A stretch of DNA of 64,000 bases from Tridacna crocea (GCA_943736015.1 OX031072.1:16209501-16273500), one strand, 5' to 3'; positions 1 through 10,528 are shown, numbered from the stretch's first letter. Notes: generated by a model not told the origin, from the sequence alone. Numbers and translations: made by a program.

Positions 1-38
1 GGGTCGTTAAAAGTCAGGATAGTGTGGTAAAGGCTTAA
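1..38 (-). mobile_element. MITE family A, end fragment cut by window edge
   Basis: Only the terminal part is present, reading GGGTCGTTAAAAGTC then GTGTGGTAAAGGCTTAA. It matches the end of the reverse-oriented copies described at 1665 and 6204. Confidence 0.7.
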
Positions 39-62
39 GCAACTTGATAATAACTTTAAACA

Positions 63-127
63 CCTTTGTTGTCAGCAAATGTTATGAATTTGTACCAGTC
101 TATAATTTTGTTGTATGGTAGAGGATT
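63..127 (+). mobile_element. MITE family A, right-half fragment
   Basis: Degenerate right end (TTGTCAGCAAATG, ACCAGTCTATAATTTTG, GGTAGAGGATTAA) without the palindromic core. Confidence 0.6.
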
Positions 128-151
128 AAAAACCTAATTTTATTTTTTTTA

Positions 152-380
152 TTAACCCATTACCACACAATCCCTACTTTTGATGCCCCTGAGAAAGAAG
201 CCTTTAGAAAACATTGTTGGAAAAGGAGAAAATGCTGGTAACCAGCATTTTCTCCTTTTCCCACAATGTTTTCTACCCTTCACAAAACAAATTTCAAATT
301 TTCAGTCACTTTTATTTTGTCGTCTGCAAATGCTTCCAATTTGGACCAGTCTAAAATATTGTCATTTGGTAATGGGTTAA
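152..380 (+). mobile_element. MITE family A, full copy (reference)
   Basis: A 229-bp element bounded by TTAA on both sides. The left end reads TTAACCCATTACCA and the right end TTTGGTAATGGGTTAA, so the termini form a ~14-bp inverted repeat. The centre is a ~66-bp palindrome (GAAAACATTGT through GGTAACC to ACAATGTTTTC) with one mismatch. Right of the core are AT-rich blocks and a conserved TCTGCAAATGCTT motif. There is no coding capacity. TTAA duplication plus CCC(A/T)TT ends fit a non-autonomous piggyBac-superfamily MITE; that assignment is inference. In this list '+' means the CCCATTACCACACAATCCC end is on the left. Confidence 0.9.
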
Positions 381-609
381 CCCTTTACCAAACAATCCCT
401 TGTTTTTAAGACTATGAGGAAGAAGCCATTTGAAAACATTCTGGGAAAAGGATAAGATGACGGTAACCAGCATTTTCTCCATTTCCCATCACATTTTCTA
501 CCCTATAAAAAAAACTTTAGTTCATTATTTCGTACTAATTTTAAATTTGTCATCTGCACATGCTTTCAATTTGGAAGGGTCTACAATTTTTTATTTTGGA
601 AAGGGTTAA
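377..609 (+). mobile_element. MITE family A, abutting copy
   Basis: It starts in the very TTAA (377-380) that ends the previous copy and ends at TTAA 606-609. The core palindrome has lost several pairs (GATAAGATGACGG against the consensus arm), so it is an older copy. Confidence 0.8.
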
Positions 610-716
610 ATCTATTTAAATGAACCATGCACTAAAGACCACCTGCTGTTACTGTCTGCTATTTCCCTTTCATGTGTTTTGCAAAAGTAACTGTCCTGAC
701 AAAGTTTTAGGCATGT

Positions 717-845
717 CCAAATTCAGAGCATTCGCAAAACTACAAATCAAGATGACCCATAATGTTTGTCAGAGCTCACATGCATTTTCTCCTTTTCCTA
801 TAATATTATTTTGGTTATGAGTTTCCTCGCTAAAGGTCGTTAAAA
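717..845 (-). mobile_element. MITE family A, eroded copy
   Basis: Recognisable by CCAAATTCAGAGCATTCGCA, GCATTTTCTCCTTTTCC and AAAGGTCGTTAAAA in the family order. The left end and half of the palindrome are gone. Confidence 0.55.
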
Positions 846-1106
846 CATAGGATTTTTTGATTGATTGATTGTATGGCATTTAACACTATTTAACATTATT
901 TCGGTTATATCGCAGCAGCAGCATCTATTCCAGGGTTTCCTGGATTTTCTTTTACCAGTAATATGCACAATACTCTTAGTAAGCCACCGGCTGCTTTCCC
1001 ACATAACCATTATCAAAACAATAATCAGCAGTGAGAAAGAAATAAATCCTGCCGTAATAACTATCATCAATTCTCAGAAACAAATTTGGTGAGCGATCAA
1101 AATTGG

Positions 1107-1171
1107 ATCAAACCAATGACCCCCTGTTTCCAAGTCCTGTATCTTACCAACTGAGCAATCAGGGCTCTGCA
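1107..1171 (-). repeat. tRNA-derived SINE head (degenerate)
   Basis: Minus strand carries a Pol III A-box-like TTGCTCAGTTGG followed about 38 nt later by a B-box-like GGTTTGATCC. The stems do not pair like a functional tRNA, so this is a SINE head or tRNA pseudogene. Confidence 0.45.
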
Positions 1172-1192
1172 CAGGATTATGTGGTAAAAAGA

Positions 1193-1426
1193 TTAACCCA
1201 TTAACACACAATCCCTACTTTTGACGACCCGAAGAAAGAAGCCATTAGAAAACATTGTGGGAAAAGGAGAAAATGCTGGTAACAGGCATTTTCTCCTTTT
1301 CCCGCAATGTTTTCCATCCTTCCAAAACCAAATTTCAATTTTTCAGTCACATTTATTTTGTCATCTGTAACATTTATGCTTTCAATATGAACTAGTCTGA
1401 AATTTTCTCGAGTGATAAAGAGTTAA
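1193..1426 (+). mobile_element. MITE family A, full copy
   Basis: TTAA 1193-1196 and 1423-1426 with intact core palindrome. A short reversed family-A end (1172-1196) directly precedes it and shares its left TTAA. It lies in the P450 gene, downstream of exon 4 in gene direction. Confidence 0.85.
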
Positions 1427-1462
1427 AACAATACATAATTAGGAAAAGAGTACATAGATTAC

Positions 1463-1587
1463 CCTTGTGTCTGACAGTCAGCCTTGTATGAGAAGGCACA
1501 CTGTGTGATGATATCCAAGGAGCAAAGACAGACATGTTCAAACACTTCAAAATCCATCTTCGATGTGGCAAAACCTGTTAGTTTGTC
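1463..1587 (-). CDS. CYP4-like: Cytochrome P450 CYP4-like, exon 4 (partial gene)
   Basis: A 125-bp exon starts after acceptor TTTACAG and ends at GG|GTAATC, entering in phase 0 as exon 3 leaves. It encodes about 41 residues beginning DKLTGF, with MDFEVFEHVCLCSLDIITQC and CAFSYKADCQ. This matches the helix D/E region that follows helix C in CYP4 monooxygenases, which are ER heme enzymes often oxidising fatty-acid chains. The donor is weaker than those of exons 2 and 3. The exon ends in phase 2 and the gene continues beyond the left window edge; the I-helix, ExxR and heme-binding cysteine exons are not in this window. Family assignment is firm; subfamily and substrate are not determinable. Confidence 0.88.
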
Positions 1588-1664
1588 CTGTAAAGGAATA
1601 TATGATCTGACATGAGTTGGTGTTTGAGATTAAACTTTATTAAAAAAGTTTACGGAAAATATTA

Positions 1665-1891
1665 TTAACCCTTTACCAAACAATAATATTTTAGGCTCAT
1701 CAAAATTGAAAGCATTTGCAGACGGCAAAATAAAAATGACTAAAAATTTTAAATTGTTTTGGGAAAAGTAGAAAACATTGTATGAAAAGGAGAAAATGCG
1801 GTTACCAGCATTTTCTCCTTTTCCCACAATGTTTTCAAATGGCTTCTTTCTCAGGGTCGTCAAAAGTAGGGATTGTGTGGTAATGGGTTAA
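1665..1891 (-). mobile_element. MITE family A, full copy
   Basis: TTAA 1665-1668 and 1888-1891, core GGTTACC. It sits in P450 intron 3, only 77 bp upstream of the exon 4 acceptor, where its hairpin could affect branch-point access. Confidence 0.88.
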
Positions 1892-2221
1892 GGGAACTTT
1901 ACAAGCTTAATAACTTTTTAACTAGACAACTGAAATAAAATCTATTTCAAACGCCATTAAATATCTGATTTTTTCATCACGTAACAATATTTTTACAAAT
2001 TATAGCTTAGAGGATGCAAGACCATCTATTGATTAACTCACAGTAATATAAATGAAACCCATTCACTTCTATGAAATATGTACAAAATTACTTCAAAAGT
2101 GACATCACACAATTGCGACACAATAATTATGATATCAAACATGTATCAGCTGAGAAAATTCAAAATGTGTATATTACACTAAATACAAGGGAGGTTACAT
2201 GATAAAACTCCGGCCTTCTAC

Positions 2222-2466
2222 CTACTGCACAATCCCAGGTTTAGCTACCTTAAGAAAGAAGACTCAAATTGAAAACATTGTTGGAAAAGGAGAAAATGCT
2301 GGTACCAGCATTTTCTCCTTTTCCCACAATGTTTTCTACCCGTTAAAAATGGAGTTTCATAGTTTTGAGTTTCTGTCAAGTTTTTACCGTGTAACATTAG
2401 CATTGCCCTCTGTAAGTGCTTTCAGTTTGGACCAGTCTACAATTTTGTTTTATGGTAAAGAGTTAA
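2222..2466 (+). mobile_element. MITE family A, left end eroded
   Basis: Good palindromic core at about 2270-2337 and right end GGTAAAGAGTTAA (TTAA 2463-2466). The left TTAA is not recognisable (CTACTGCACAATCCC instead). Confidence 0.75.
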
Positions 2467-2735
2467 CAATGATTAATTCTATATCACATGATCCTGTCTT
2501 TTCGCAGCCCGAGGAAGTAAGCCTTTGAAAACCTGGTGAGAAAAGAAGAAAATTCTGATCATGATCACAAGCATTTCCTTCTACTCTAATAGGGTTTTTT
2601 TTCTGTCTCAAAACCATTGAATTTGTTGTCTGTATAATGTTATCAATTTGAACAAATCTGACTTGTTTTTCATTTATCATGTGCAAATGCTTTGAATTTG
2701 GATCAGTCTAAACGTTTGTCCTTTGGTATATAGTC
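2463..2735 (+). mobile_element. MITE family A-like, degenerate, abutting
   Basis: Begins in the shared TTAA 2463-2466. GAGGAAGTAAGCCTTTGAAAA, a degraded core (GATCATGATC centre) and a right side with ATGCTTTGAATTTGGATCAG are visible. Confidence 0.55.
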
Positions 2736-2814
2736 AAGTATCCTCAATAATGCCAAATACTTTCACCCTTAACAAGAATCCTGTATGTTTATACTTTGTC
2801 TTGAAAAGAAAGGC

Positions 2815-3043
2815 TTAACTCTTTACTCCATAGATACTCATTTCTACTCATTGCTTGTAGGAGCCTTTGGAAAACATTGTGGCAAAAGGTGAAATTGCTT
2901 GTCACAAGCAATTTCACCTTTTGCCACAATGTTTTCTATGCTGTCAAAAGGTGTCGTATACACATAAAAAACAACTTCATCCTTGCAGTTATTTAGGGTC
3001 ACTTAGAGATACCATAGAAATGCCTTATGGGGTAAAGGTTTAA
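2815..3043 (+). mobile_element. MITE family B, full copy (reference)
   Basis: 229 bp with TTAA 2815-2818 and 3040-3043. Same architecture as family A but different sequence: left block TTTACTCCATAGATACTC, core arm GGTGAAATTGCT with loop TGTCACA, right block ATTTAGGGTCA and ACCATAGAAATGCC. The core palindrome is flanked by ACATTGTGGCAAAAGG and its complement. Confidence 0.88.
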
Positions 3044-3187
3044 GAAATTCCGAGGAGGCGAAAAAAACCCAAAATACTGATTGCCTTTACCAGTAATGTT
3101 TTCTTTCAAGTATCAGCCCAGGTTTTTTTAGCCATAGTTCATTTGTTATCTGCATGCACTCTCAATGTGGTCATTGCTTTTAGTGTA

Positions 3188-3260
3188 GCGCTGTTTGAAC
3201 AACCCCCCAAACCAACAGGTCACGAGTCAGATAATCGACCCACTGAGCTACCCAGCAAGG
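3188..3260 (-). repeat. tRNA-derived SINE head
   Basis: Minus strand has an A-box TAGCTCAGTGGG and, further on, a T-loop-like TTGTTCAAACAG. The anticodon-arm region CTGACTCGTGACCTG resembles that of the SINE at 50110, suggesting one family. Stems are incomplete. Confidence 0.5.
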
Positions 3261-3273
3261 TTAAAAATATGGA

Positions 3274-3450
3274 AGAGTTCCAGATAAGTGGGCGTTACAG
3301 TACTCTAAATTCATTATTTCTCTTTCAAACCCTATGTTGTGGGTACTCTTGAGGAGAGGATTCTAACGAGTACCTGCAACATAGGGTATAGTGGAGAAAA
3401 ATAATATTTCCGATTTTGAAATCGAAATCACTCCCTCTATCTGGAGCTCT
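3274..3450. mobile_element. Palindromic MITE family F, copy 1
   Basis: Left end AGAGTTCCAGATAAG and right end CTATCTGGAGCTCT form inverted termini. Inner arms pair AACCCTATGTTG with CAACATAGGGT. The same structure is at 10529-10739 and a half copy at 6007. It ends 40 bp past the P450 exon 3 donor, inside intron 3. Confidence 0.75.
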
Positions 3451-3490
3451 GATTTGGTCAAATCTAAATTTACGTAACAGGATAACTTAC

Positions 3491-3681
3491 CAAGAAAATA
3501 TCCGTACATTGGTTGACAATACTCAGGTAGGGTTGTAAAATGTCGTAGTGAAAAGCCGGAGTCAGCAGTTTTCTGTTTCTTGCCCATTTCTGACCATTGG
3601 CAATCAGCAGACCTTCCCCCAGCCATTTCACCCCAATCTCGTAAACTGTGCCTGGACCTCGTGGCTTTGGTGCGAATGTGG
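3491..3681 (-). CDS. CYP4-like: Cytochrome P450 CYP4-like, exon 3
   Basis: A 191-bp exon between acceptor TTTTTTTCCCAG and donor TTG|GTAAGT. It enters in phase 1 and leaves in phase 0, matching both exon 2 versions and exon 4. It encodes about 63 residues, including GVKWLGEGLLIANGQKW and ARNRKLLTPAFHYDIL. This is the diagnostic CYP4 block: the WLGxGLL turn, then helix C with a W-x-x-x-R motif (WARNR), whose arginine contacts a heme propionate in P450s, then LTPAFH. No stops or frameshifts are seen. It is the strongest single piece of evidence for the family. Confidence 0.95.
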
Positions 3682-3948
3682 CTGGGAAAAAAATTCAAGA
3701 AACAATATTAATGGTCATGCGATATTATATTTCATGAATAAAGAAATGCCGTAATTTAAGAATTATTTTCGAGTCACAGTGAATATTTCCTCCTGCTGAA
3801 AATCTGGACCTTCCTTTTTTGTTTTACTGTTAAAAGTGTTAAAAGTGGCCTTCATTTATAAAATAATCATAGGGAATATAACTAGAGGCGCTTGAGCGCC
3901 TGTATCGCTCCACAGGCCTGATTTTTCTGTAACGGTGAAGAGAAGTTT

Positions 3949-4171
3949 TTAACAATGACCATTCCTGCATTTTAGGTCACTAAAGAAAAAAAGCTATGAA
4001 AAACATTCTGAGAAAAGAAGAAAATAAAAGTTACCTGCATTTTCTTAGTTTTACACAATAATTTCTACCCTTTTTGATACAAGTTTTACTAATTTGAAGA
4101 TTTATTATGTTCTCTGCAACATTTTTCAATTATGGTCAGTTATAAAAATTTTGTGTTCTGGTTATAGTCAA
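3949..4171 (+). mobile_element. MITE family A, eroded
   Basis: TTAA 3949-3952 on the left; the right TTAA has become TCAA (4168-4171). The core pairing is weak (GAGAAAAGAAGAAAATAAAAG arm). Inserted in the Helitron-like element. Confidence 0.6.
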
Positions 4172-4352
4172 CTCATTACCAAACGACAACATTTTAGGGT
4201 TGTCCAAATGGAAAGCATTTGTAGATGAAAAAATAAAAGTGACTGAGAACTTGAAAGTTGTTTTGTGAAGGGTAGATAACAATGTGGGAAAAGGTTACCA
4301 GCATTTTCTCCTTTTCCCACAATGTTTTCTAAAGTCTTCTTTGTCAGGGATC
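4168..4352 (-). mobile_element. MITE family A, internally deleted
   Basis: Starts at the shared TCAA/TTAA-type junction. Only part of one palindrome arm is left (GGGAAAAGG joined directly to TTACCAGCATTTTCTCC) and the right end is missing. Confidence 0.65.
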
Positions 4353-4515
4353 AATTTGATTGGATAACAAAATGCCTTATCACAACAGTTAAAGCCCTGT
4401 CCCTCTTTGTACTAGGTCACCAGTAGGTCAACAAACCTTTACCAGAACTAATCAAAGTGCAGAGGTTCTCTTGTTTTATATGAAAAGGATTATAGATCAT
4501 GTAAAGCAACCATCT

Positions 4516-4744
4516 TTAACTCTTTACCAAACGACAAAATTTGGGATGTGACCAAACTGAAAGCATTTGCAGACAACAAATTAAACATTGATGAAATGAT
4601 GATTTCTCTCTTTGATAGAGTAGAAAACACTGAGGGAAAAGGAGAAAATGCTGATTACCAGCATTTTCTCCTTTTCCAAGAGTGTTTTCCAAAAACTTCT
4701 TCTTTAGGGTCGTTAAAAGTCAGGATTATATGGTAAAGACTTAC
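4516..4744 (-). mobile_element. MITE family A, full copy
   Basis: TTAA 4516-4519 with the full core; the right end is mutated to GGTAAAGACTTACC. Also nested in the 3881-5218 element. Confidence 0.8.
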
Positions 4745-5221
4745 CACCATTGGAACTAACCTGCAATACAACAATGAAATCAAAATGAGTAGTTTGAGAG
4801 AAGAAATTTTTCAAAGATTTTACTTTATACCATAAAAGGAAAATGAGTCTCCCATAAAAGCCATGTTTTTTGACAGATCTTTATTTTTTTTAAGGAATTC
4901 TGTAGACCTCTATCTAAGGAACATTCCTGCAAAAAAATAATGCTATCCAATTAGCGGTTTGGGAGGAGACGATTTTTAAAGCTTTTTTACTTTGGTTGCC
5001 ATGGCAACCAGAATTATTCATGGAACACAATTATTTGAAGGAATTTGAAAGAGGACCACCTAAGGAAATTCCTGTGAAATTTGGTAAAAATCCAGTCAAT
5101 AGTTTCTGAGGAGAAGTTTTTTAAAGAAAAAGTTTACGGACGCACGCACGGACGAACGGACGCACGACGGACACAACGCCATGACAATAGCTCGCTGGCC
5201 TTCGGCCAGTGGAGCTAAAAA

Positions 5222-5390
5222 TTTATTTCATCAGCTTGTGGTTAATATGGGGATATACATGTATATGCCTCAAAAGGGAAAGGTCCATGAAAATACTAGT
5301 AACTCATGCCTTACGGCACACGTTATTTTCACATACCTTTCCCTTCTTGACAAATATTTCACCATATTAACCACAAGCCGATGAAATAAA
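5222..5390. mobile_element. Foldback element with ~29-bp inverted termini
   Basis: TTTATTTCATCAGCTTGTGG on the left pairs with CCACAAGCCGATGAAATAAA on the right, one mismatch. The pairing continues through TTAATATGG/CCATATTAA and, further in, GGGAAAGGT/ACCTTTCCC. It lies 3 bp past the Helitron-like CTAA end. Confidence 0.75.
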
Positions 5391-5649
5391 CCCTATACAA
5401 TGCACAGGCCATTTCTAGGCTTACTATAAACCATTGCAATAAATATCTGAAGGGCAGTTCTCATCTCTTCAATAGTATGGCAGACATTGTTGTTTTAAAC
5501 TGAGCTTAACCAATGTTATCTTAATCTTAATGTTCCTAAAATAAATTGTCTGTTTACTTCAAAAACCTCTTAAGTACAGCTTCTTCCAAGCTGTAGTTGC
5601 GTGGCTTTTTATGTAAACTGGCAAAATATAGTTTGAATGATAACAAATA

Positions 5650-5851
5650 TCTCTGAAAGGGTAGAAAATGCTATGGACAGAAAGGAAATGCTCAATACCA
5701 GCGTTTCCTTTTTCTCAGACAATGTTTTCAAAAGCCATCTTCCTTTTTAAACTACAACTGGTTACCAGCATTTTCTCCGTTTTCCATAATGTTTTCAAAA
5801 GGCTTCTTTTCCGGGGTCCTCAAAAGTCAGCATTGAGCAGTAAAGGGTTAA
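5650..5851 (-). mobile_element. MITE family A, rearranged
   Basis: Two core-like blocks (5668-5730 and 5762-5805) and the right end GCAGTAAAGGGTTAA (TTAA 5848-5851). The left end is absent. Confidence 0.55.
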
Positions 5852-5932
5852 TTGTAGCATAATTATGCATTTTTTTCCTTTAACACATCTGAAAGACTAG
5901 GCATCACTTGTGTGTCTGTATGTTGGTTCTGT

Positions 5933-6068
5933 TTAACCCATTACCACACAATCCCTGAGAAAGAAGCCTTTAGAAAACAATGTGGGATAAAGGAGAAAAT
6001 GCTGGTAGTTGGGAATAATTAATATTTTCAATTTTGAAGTCGAAATCACTCCCTCTATCTGGAGCTCT
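5933..6068 (+). mobile_element. MITE A left half fused to MITE F right half
   Basis: TTAACCCATTACCACACAATC (5933 on) runs to AATGCTGGTAGTTGGG. Sequence then switches to the family F right end (ATTTTGAAGTCGAAATCACT to CTGGAGCTCT, 6068). This looks like a deletion or recombination junction inside the A palindrome. Confidence 0.6.
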
Positions 6069-6203
6069 GTTATCTTATCCTAAACCTTGAAGCAGGGCTG
6101 TGTGATATTCATGTTCACAACTTACATGTATATGTCTCTTTTGATAAACCTTTCATTATAGGTTTATGACTATTTTGTTTGTATTTGGGATGGATGACAG
6201 GTC

Positions 6204-6432
6204 TTAACTCATTACCAAACAACAATATTTTACGTTTGTCCAAATCAATAGCATTTGCAGATGACAAAATAGAAGTGACTGAAAATTTGAAATTTGTTTT
6301 GTGAAGGGTAGAAAGCATTGTGAGAAAAGGAGAAAATGCTGGTAACCAGCATTTTCTCCTTTTCCCACAATGTTTTCTAAAGGCCTCTTTCTCAGGGTCG
6401 TCAAAAGTAGGGATTGTGTGGTAATGGATTAA
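6204..6432 (-). mobile_element. MITE family A, full copy
   Basis: 229 bp, TTAA 6204-6207 and 6429-6432, near-perfect core. Confidence 0.88.
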
Positions 6433-6989
6433 ATCACAGACTATGATGAGATACTTTAGAAGCCCCACTTGATCATGTTAATAATATCTGGTCATGGTTT
6501 GTGATTTTAAATCTGTATTGCAAAAGCAAATAATAACATAACTATTAACGAAAGGTTCATCTGGTTACAATTATATCTGAAGTCTCCATTAGATGTCAAA
6601 ATTATTCAGCCTGATTCAAATTTGAAGAATTTGCGCTCAAAACATTAAAACTTGAAAACTTGCTTCAATGCTGCAGTTTGTTTTCAAAAAAGTAAGGAAC
6701 ATTGAGTCAGGACTATTTTATTTCAACCCCTTGAAAGCAAACATTGAAAACTTTATAGGAAAAGGAAAAAAAGTTGGTAATCAACTTTTTTCTATGCTTT
6801 ACTGAATCTTTGAAAGATCTCTTTGAAAAAAATTATGCAACAGTAAGAAATTGCTGAAAACAAACATTTTCTTCAAATTATTTTCTACTCTACTAAAATC
6901 AAGCAGTTTACGCTTTTCTCTGTTTCCTACTCTATCTAATAAAATCTACCATTTTTAACATACTCAATTTGCCGCCTGTTGATGCTTCT

Positions 6990-7360
6990 GAAAAACAGTG
7001 TTGGAAAAGGACAAAATACTGGTCACCTTTTCCCAAAATGTTTGTAAAAGGCTGTTTTCTCAGGGTTATTAAAAGTCAGGATAGTGAGGTGAAGAGTTGA
7101 GCCTTCCCAAACAACAAAAGTTCAAACCAGTTGCAAATGACAAACTAGCTATGGCTAAAATGAAGAAATTTGTCTTTGAAAGGGTAGAAAATACTGTGAG
7201 AAGATGAGAAAATGCCAGTAACTAGCATTTTCTCCATTTCCCAATTATTTTTTTAAAGGTTTAATGCACATAGACATAATTTGAGCCAGACTGAAACTGT
7301 CGTCTGCAAATGCTTTGAATTTGGACAGAAGTAAAATTTTGTGGTCTGGTAAAGGGATAA
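6990..7360. mobile_element. Two eroded family-A copies
   Basis: A reduced core at 7002-7042 with end AGTGAGGTGAAGAGTTGA is followed directly by a second copy with core at 7196-7245 and right end GGTCTGGTAAAGGGATAA. Confidence 0.5.
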
Positions 7361-7513
7361 GGGCTACATTCTTTCAGGGTCATCAAAGCTTGTTATGTTG
7401 AAGCAAACGGTTAAGATAATATATTATATACATGTACTACAATGATATTAGTGTGTATAGATGATTATATACAAGAATTACACATATATTAGCCATGCCC
7501 TGTGAAAAAGGGG

Positions 7514-7600
7514 CTTAACCCATTACCAAACGACAATAATATAGACTTGTCCAAATTAAGAGCATTTGCAGACGACAAAATAAAAAAAATTCTGAGAAAG
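7514..7600 (-). mobile_element. MITE family A, left-end fragment
   Basis: TTAACCCATTACCAAACGAC and GCATTTGCAGACGACAAAAT are preserved; the core and right end are lost. The flanking 7600-8540 holds only AT-rich sequence and one palindromic repeat fragment (AGCCTGCGCAGGCT at 8001-8014). Confidence 0.55.
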
Positions 7601-8540
7601 ATTAAATTTTTAATGTTTTGCACTTTAGAAAAAAAATCCAACATGGGAAGTGGAGCAATTGTGGGAAAAACAAATACATAGCTTTAATTAAAAATACATC
7701 TCAGTTGTAAACACATGCAGATTAATACAATTAAAAATTTGGAAAAAACTCTATTTTGATCTACACAAAATTCTAATTCTAATTTGGTCAAGATAGATTC
7801 CAGACCTGCCTGGGCAGATTCCAGATCTGCCTAGATTCCAATCTGTCCTAAGACATATGCATAATAATAGGATGACATGCATGATATAATATTTCATTTT
7901 AGATTCATTAAGCTGCCTTATGCCAAAGCATGGCTCATATATGAGCCATGCTCTGTGAAATGAGGGCTTAATGCATATACAAAAAGTATCGTCTCAGGTC
8001 AGCCTGCGCAGGCTTACCTGAGCCAAAACTATTGGCTATCAATCAATTGTTCTGTATGTCCAAAGACCAGTCTAACTTATGATTATGTTGTTTGTTAAAG
8101 AAAGTAGCTATTATAGATCCACAACTATGTGATGATTTGCTTGGTATAGCTGCATGAAGAAGATGCATTAAGCCCCCTTTTGCTAGAGCATGGCTCTTAT
8201 ATTTGGTTTAGTGCAATCTTGGCTATACATTTTCCGTGCAGTCTCTCATTGTAAGTGTTAGGTCCAATCTTGAATCAATCACACACCGACTCTTAACTCC
8301 CTGACTTACTCCTTGAATTCTCAAGGCAACTTTTGATAATTTTCAGGATGATGCAGACAAAGATCAGGCTGCATACCTGCTGTCTTATCTATAAAAAAAA
8401 CTCTGCTTGACATTTCAAGAGATATCATAACCATGAACTACCTTCTTTTATGCCATATTTTAGTCTTTTTCATGAAAGTGGAAATGTCCAGTCCTTAGTC
8501 CATTTCCTTAATATAAAGGCTTCTAGTTCATAATTGTGTA

Positions 8541-8769
8541 TTAACCCTTTACTAAACAATCCCTGGTTTTTATAACCCTGAGATGGAAGCCTTTTGAAAA
8601 CATTGTGGAAAACGGAGAAAATGCCGGTAACCAGCATTTTCTCCTTTTTCCACATCGTGTTCTATCCTGCTGGAAACCAATTTCAATTTTTGAGTTATGT
8701 TTATTTTGTTGTCTGCAAGTGCTTTCAATTTGGACCAGTCTAAAATTTTGTTGTTTGGTAAAGAGTGAA
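8541..8769 (+). mobile_element. MITE family A, full copy
   Basis: TTAA 8541-8544 on the left; right TTAA mutated to TGAA. Core arm carries GTGGAAAACGGAGAAAATGC. Confidence 0.82.
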
Positions 8770-9212
8770 TCAGACTGGATAACCTTAACCTAACATAGGT
8801 AAAATGAACAAAATGGTCAATCTAAGCCTTAAAGCATCAAATGAATCTTTCAGGCATTTTTAACCTAGAAATACACCTGAAATAAATGCAGTTTCATGAC
8901 TGCGTTTGTGTTTCAGCAATGATGACAGTGTTCATCAGAGATCAAGCTGCATATTTTGCCCAGCCTGATCTTGATTTACACTGGCCACAAAGGCAACTAT
9001 TGTTTGAAAAGCATGTTAGAGATTAAGGCTGGAAACAAGAGACTCCACTATTGCATTTAAAGTGTTTTCTTGAAGCAAAAAACAGCTTAACACAACAGCA
9101 GAATGCTTTTTTTTTTTTAGCAATCTGATCTTAATCTACACAATGACTAATTTTACCACTATGTTTCCAAGATACATGTATGTCAAATGCATGGGCAAGC
9201 AAGTCATTTTTG

Positions 9213-9330
9213 TCAAACAATGTTTTCTAACCTTTCAAAGACAAATCACATCATTATAATCACAAATTTCATCTGCGAATGTTTTCAAATTGGATAAGTC
9301 CAAAATTTTGTTGTCTTGTTAAGACTTAAA
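9213..9330 (+). mobile_element. MITE family A, right-half fragment
   Basis: ACAATGTTTTCTAACCTTTC to AAATTTTGTTGTCTTGTTAAG in family order, no left half. Confidence 0.5.
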
Positions 9331-9657
9331 AGAGACAGCCAGAGTAAACATATGCTGTTATAACTTGATGATGTTATAATCTTGTCAGTTGTGTCAAAAT
9401 AAGGTGTATGGGGTAAAGAAACTGTAGGGATTTGTCTTTGATTTAAACTGGAAACTGCATTTGTGATTTTTATCTGCCATAATCTGTGCAATCTTGCAGC
9501 CATCAGGGGCAATATTTGGTATGATGATACAAGAGTGATTACAGAGAAAAAATCTGTCAAAAATTGGACAGAAACAAGTAAAAATTTTTTTTTAAACAAT
9601 TAAATATGATTCACAGTGCAAAAGTGACAAGAGTGGACCTAACATCTATGAGCTCAC

Positions 9658-9805
9658 CAGGGCAGCTTAATATTTGTCTAATAGTTTCTGGATGGTGGCA
9701 TAAAACAATGCAGCGAAAATGGCCGAACCAAACTTTGTGTAGACGCGGATATGTTCTACAATACCACATCTGGAATTCAATTCCATCTTCTCCTGGACCT
9801 GGATG
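9658..9805 (-). CDS. CYP4-like: Cytochrome P450 CYP4-like, alternative exon 2 (copy B)
   Basis: A 148-bp exon between acceptor CTTATCCAG and donor CCTG|GTGAGC, phase 0 in and phase 1 out. It encodes 49 codons starting HPGPGEDGIEFQMWYC, then RTYPRLHKVWFGHFRC and HHPETIRQIL. This is the CYP4 beta-1 region after the proline-rich hinge (consensus FGxxR, HHPETxxxIL). It is the same length and phase as copy A at 14049-14196, with 33 of 49 residues identical and no stops. No second exon 1 is visible between the copies, so I read it as a duplicated exon rather than a second gene. A fragment of a neighbouring partial P450 gene remains possible. Confidence 0.85.
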
Positions 9806-10037
9806 CTGGATAAGAGATTTGTAGTCATTGACCGTCAGTTGTTACACTTACCATCAAACTACACCAGATGGAATTTCAGTTCGGATATTTGTCTACCAAT
9901 ACACATAACCTAGATCTGATGCAATGATTGATAATGAGTTTCAGAAAAGAGCTTTTCTCTTATTATTGGTAATGGTCATGATTCTCCTGTCCGAGTCGTT
10001 GATGAAAGCATTGTGGAAAACGAAAAAATTGATACCT

Positions 10038-10264
10038 TTAACCCTTTTCCAAACAATCCCAAGTTTTAACAAACCTAACGAAAAAAAATCTTGAAAACAT
10101 TCTGGGAAAAAGAGGAATGCTGGTAACATGCTATTTCTCCTTTTTCTACAAGGTTTTCTACCTTTTCACCCGGAAATCCCATCATTTGGATCAAATTGAA
10201 TCCTTCATCTGCAAGTGCTTTCAATTTGGATCAGTACAAAATTTTGCCGTGTGGTATAGAGTAA
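10038..10264 (+). mobile_element. MITE family A, full copy
   Basis: TTAA 10038-10041; right end GTGGTATAGAGTAA. Core partly decayed. Confidence 0.72.
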
Positions 10265-10299
10265 ATCAACCTCAGTATTTACCACAATGCTTTGTAGAT

Positions 10300-10526
10300 T
10301 TAACCCTTTCCCAAACGACAAATTTTGGACTCTCCCGAACTAAAAGAGTTTGCAGACGACAATTTTAGATTTGGAGAAAATGCCAGAAATTCTCAAAAAT
10401 GGTAGAAAACACTGTGGGAAAAGGAGAAATTGCTCATTACGAGCAATTTCTCCTTTTCCCCCAGTGTTTTCAAAAGACTTTTACCAGAGACACGTAAAAA
10501 CCAGGGCTTGTTTGGGAAAAGGTTAA
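10300..10526 (-). mobile_element. MITE family C, full copy
   Basis: TTAA 10300-10303 and 10523-10526. Family C has termini CCCTTTCCCAAAC and core arm GGAGAAATTGCTC with centre ATTACGA here. It shares the ACTGTGGGAAAAGG shoulder with A and the AAATTGCTCG arm with B. Confidence 0.85.
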
Positions 10527-10528
10527 CA

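Larger units (their letters stand above)
3881..5218 (+). mobile_element. Helitron-like tandem-core-type element with nested MITEs
   Basis: The left end has a short hairpin GAGGCGCttgaGCGCCT followed by TATCGCTC, resembling the left ends at 57316 and 59288. The right end has GGTTGCCATGGCAACCAG, a GACGGACG-rich stretch, the hairpin CTGGCCTTCGGCCAG (5195-5209) and terminal GGAGCTAA. A hairpin about ten bases before a CTAA end is the classic Helitron 3' signature. The middle is interrupted by three family-A MITEs. I read the two ends as one element because the termini are complementary halves of the same type; direct proof is lacking. Confidence 0.6.

Noticed and set aside
9658..9805. A second complete P450 gene
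   Set aside because: Only an exon 2 homologue is present; no second exon 1, exon 3 or exon 4 was found between 1.4 and 16.2 kb.
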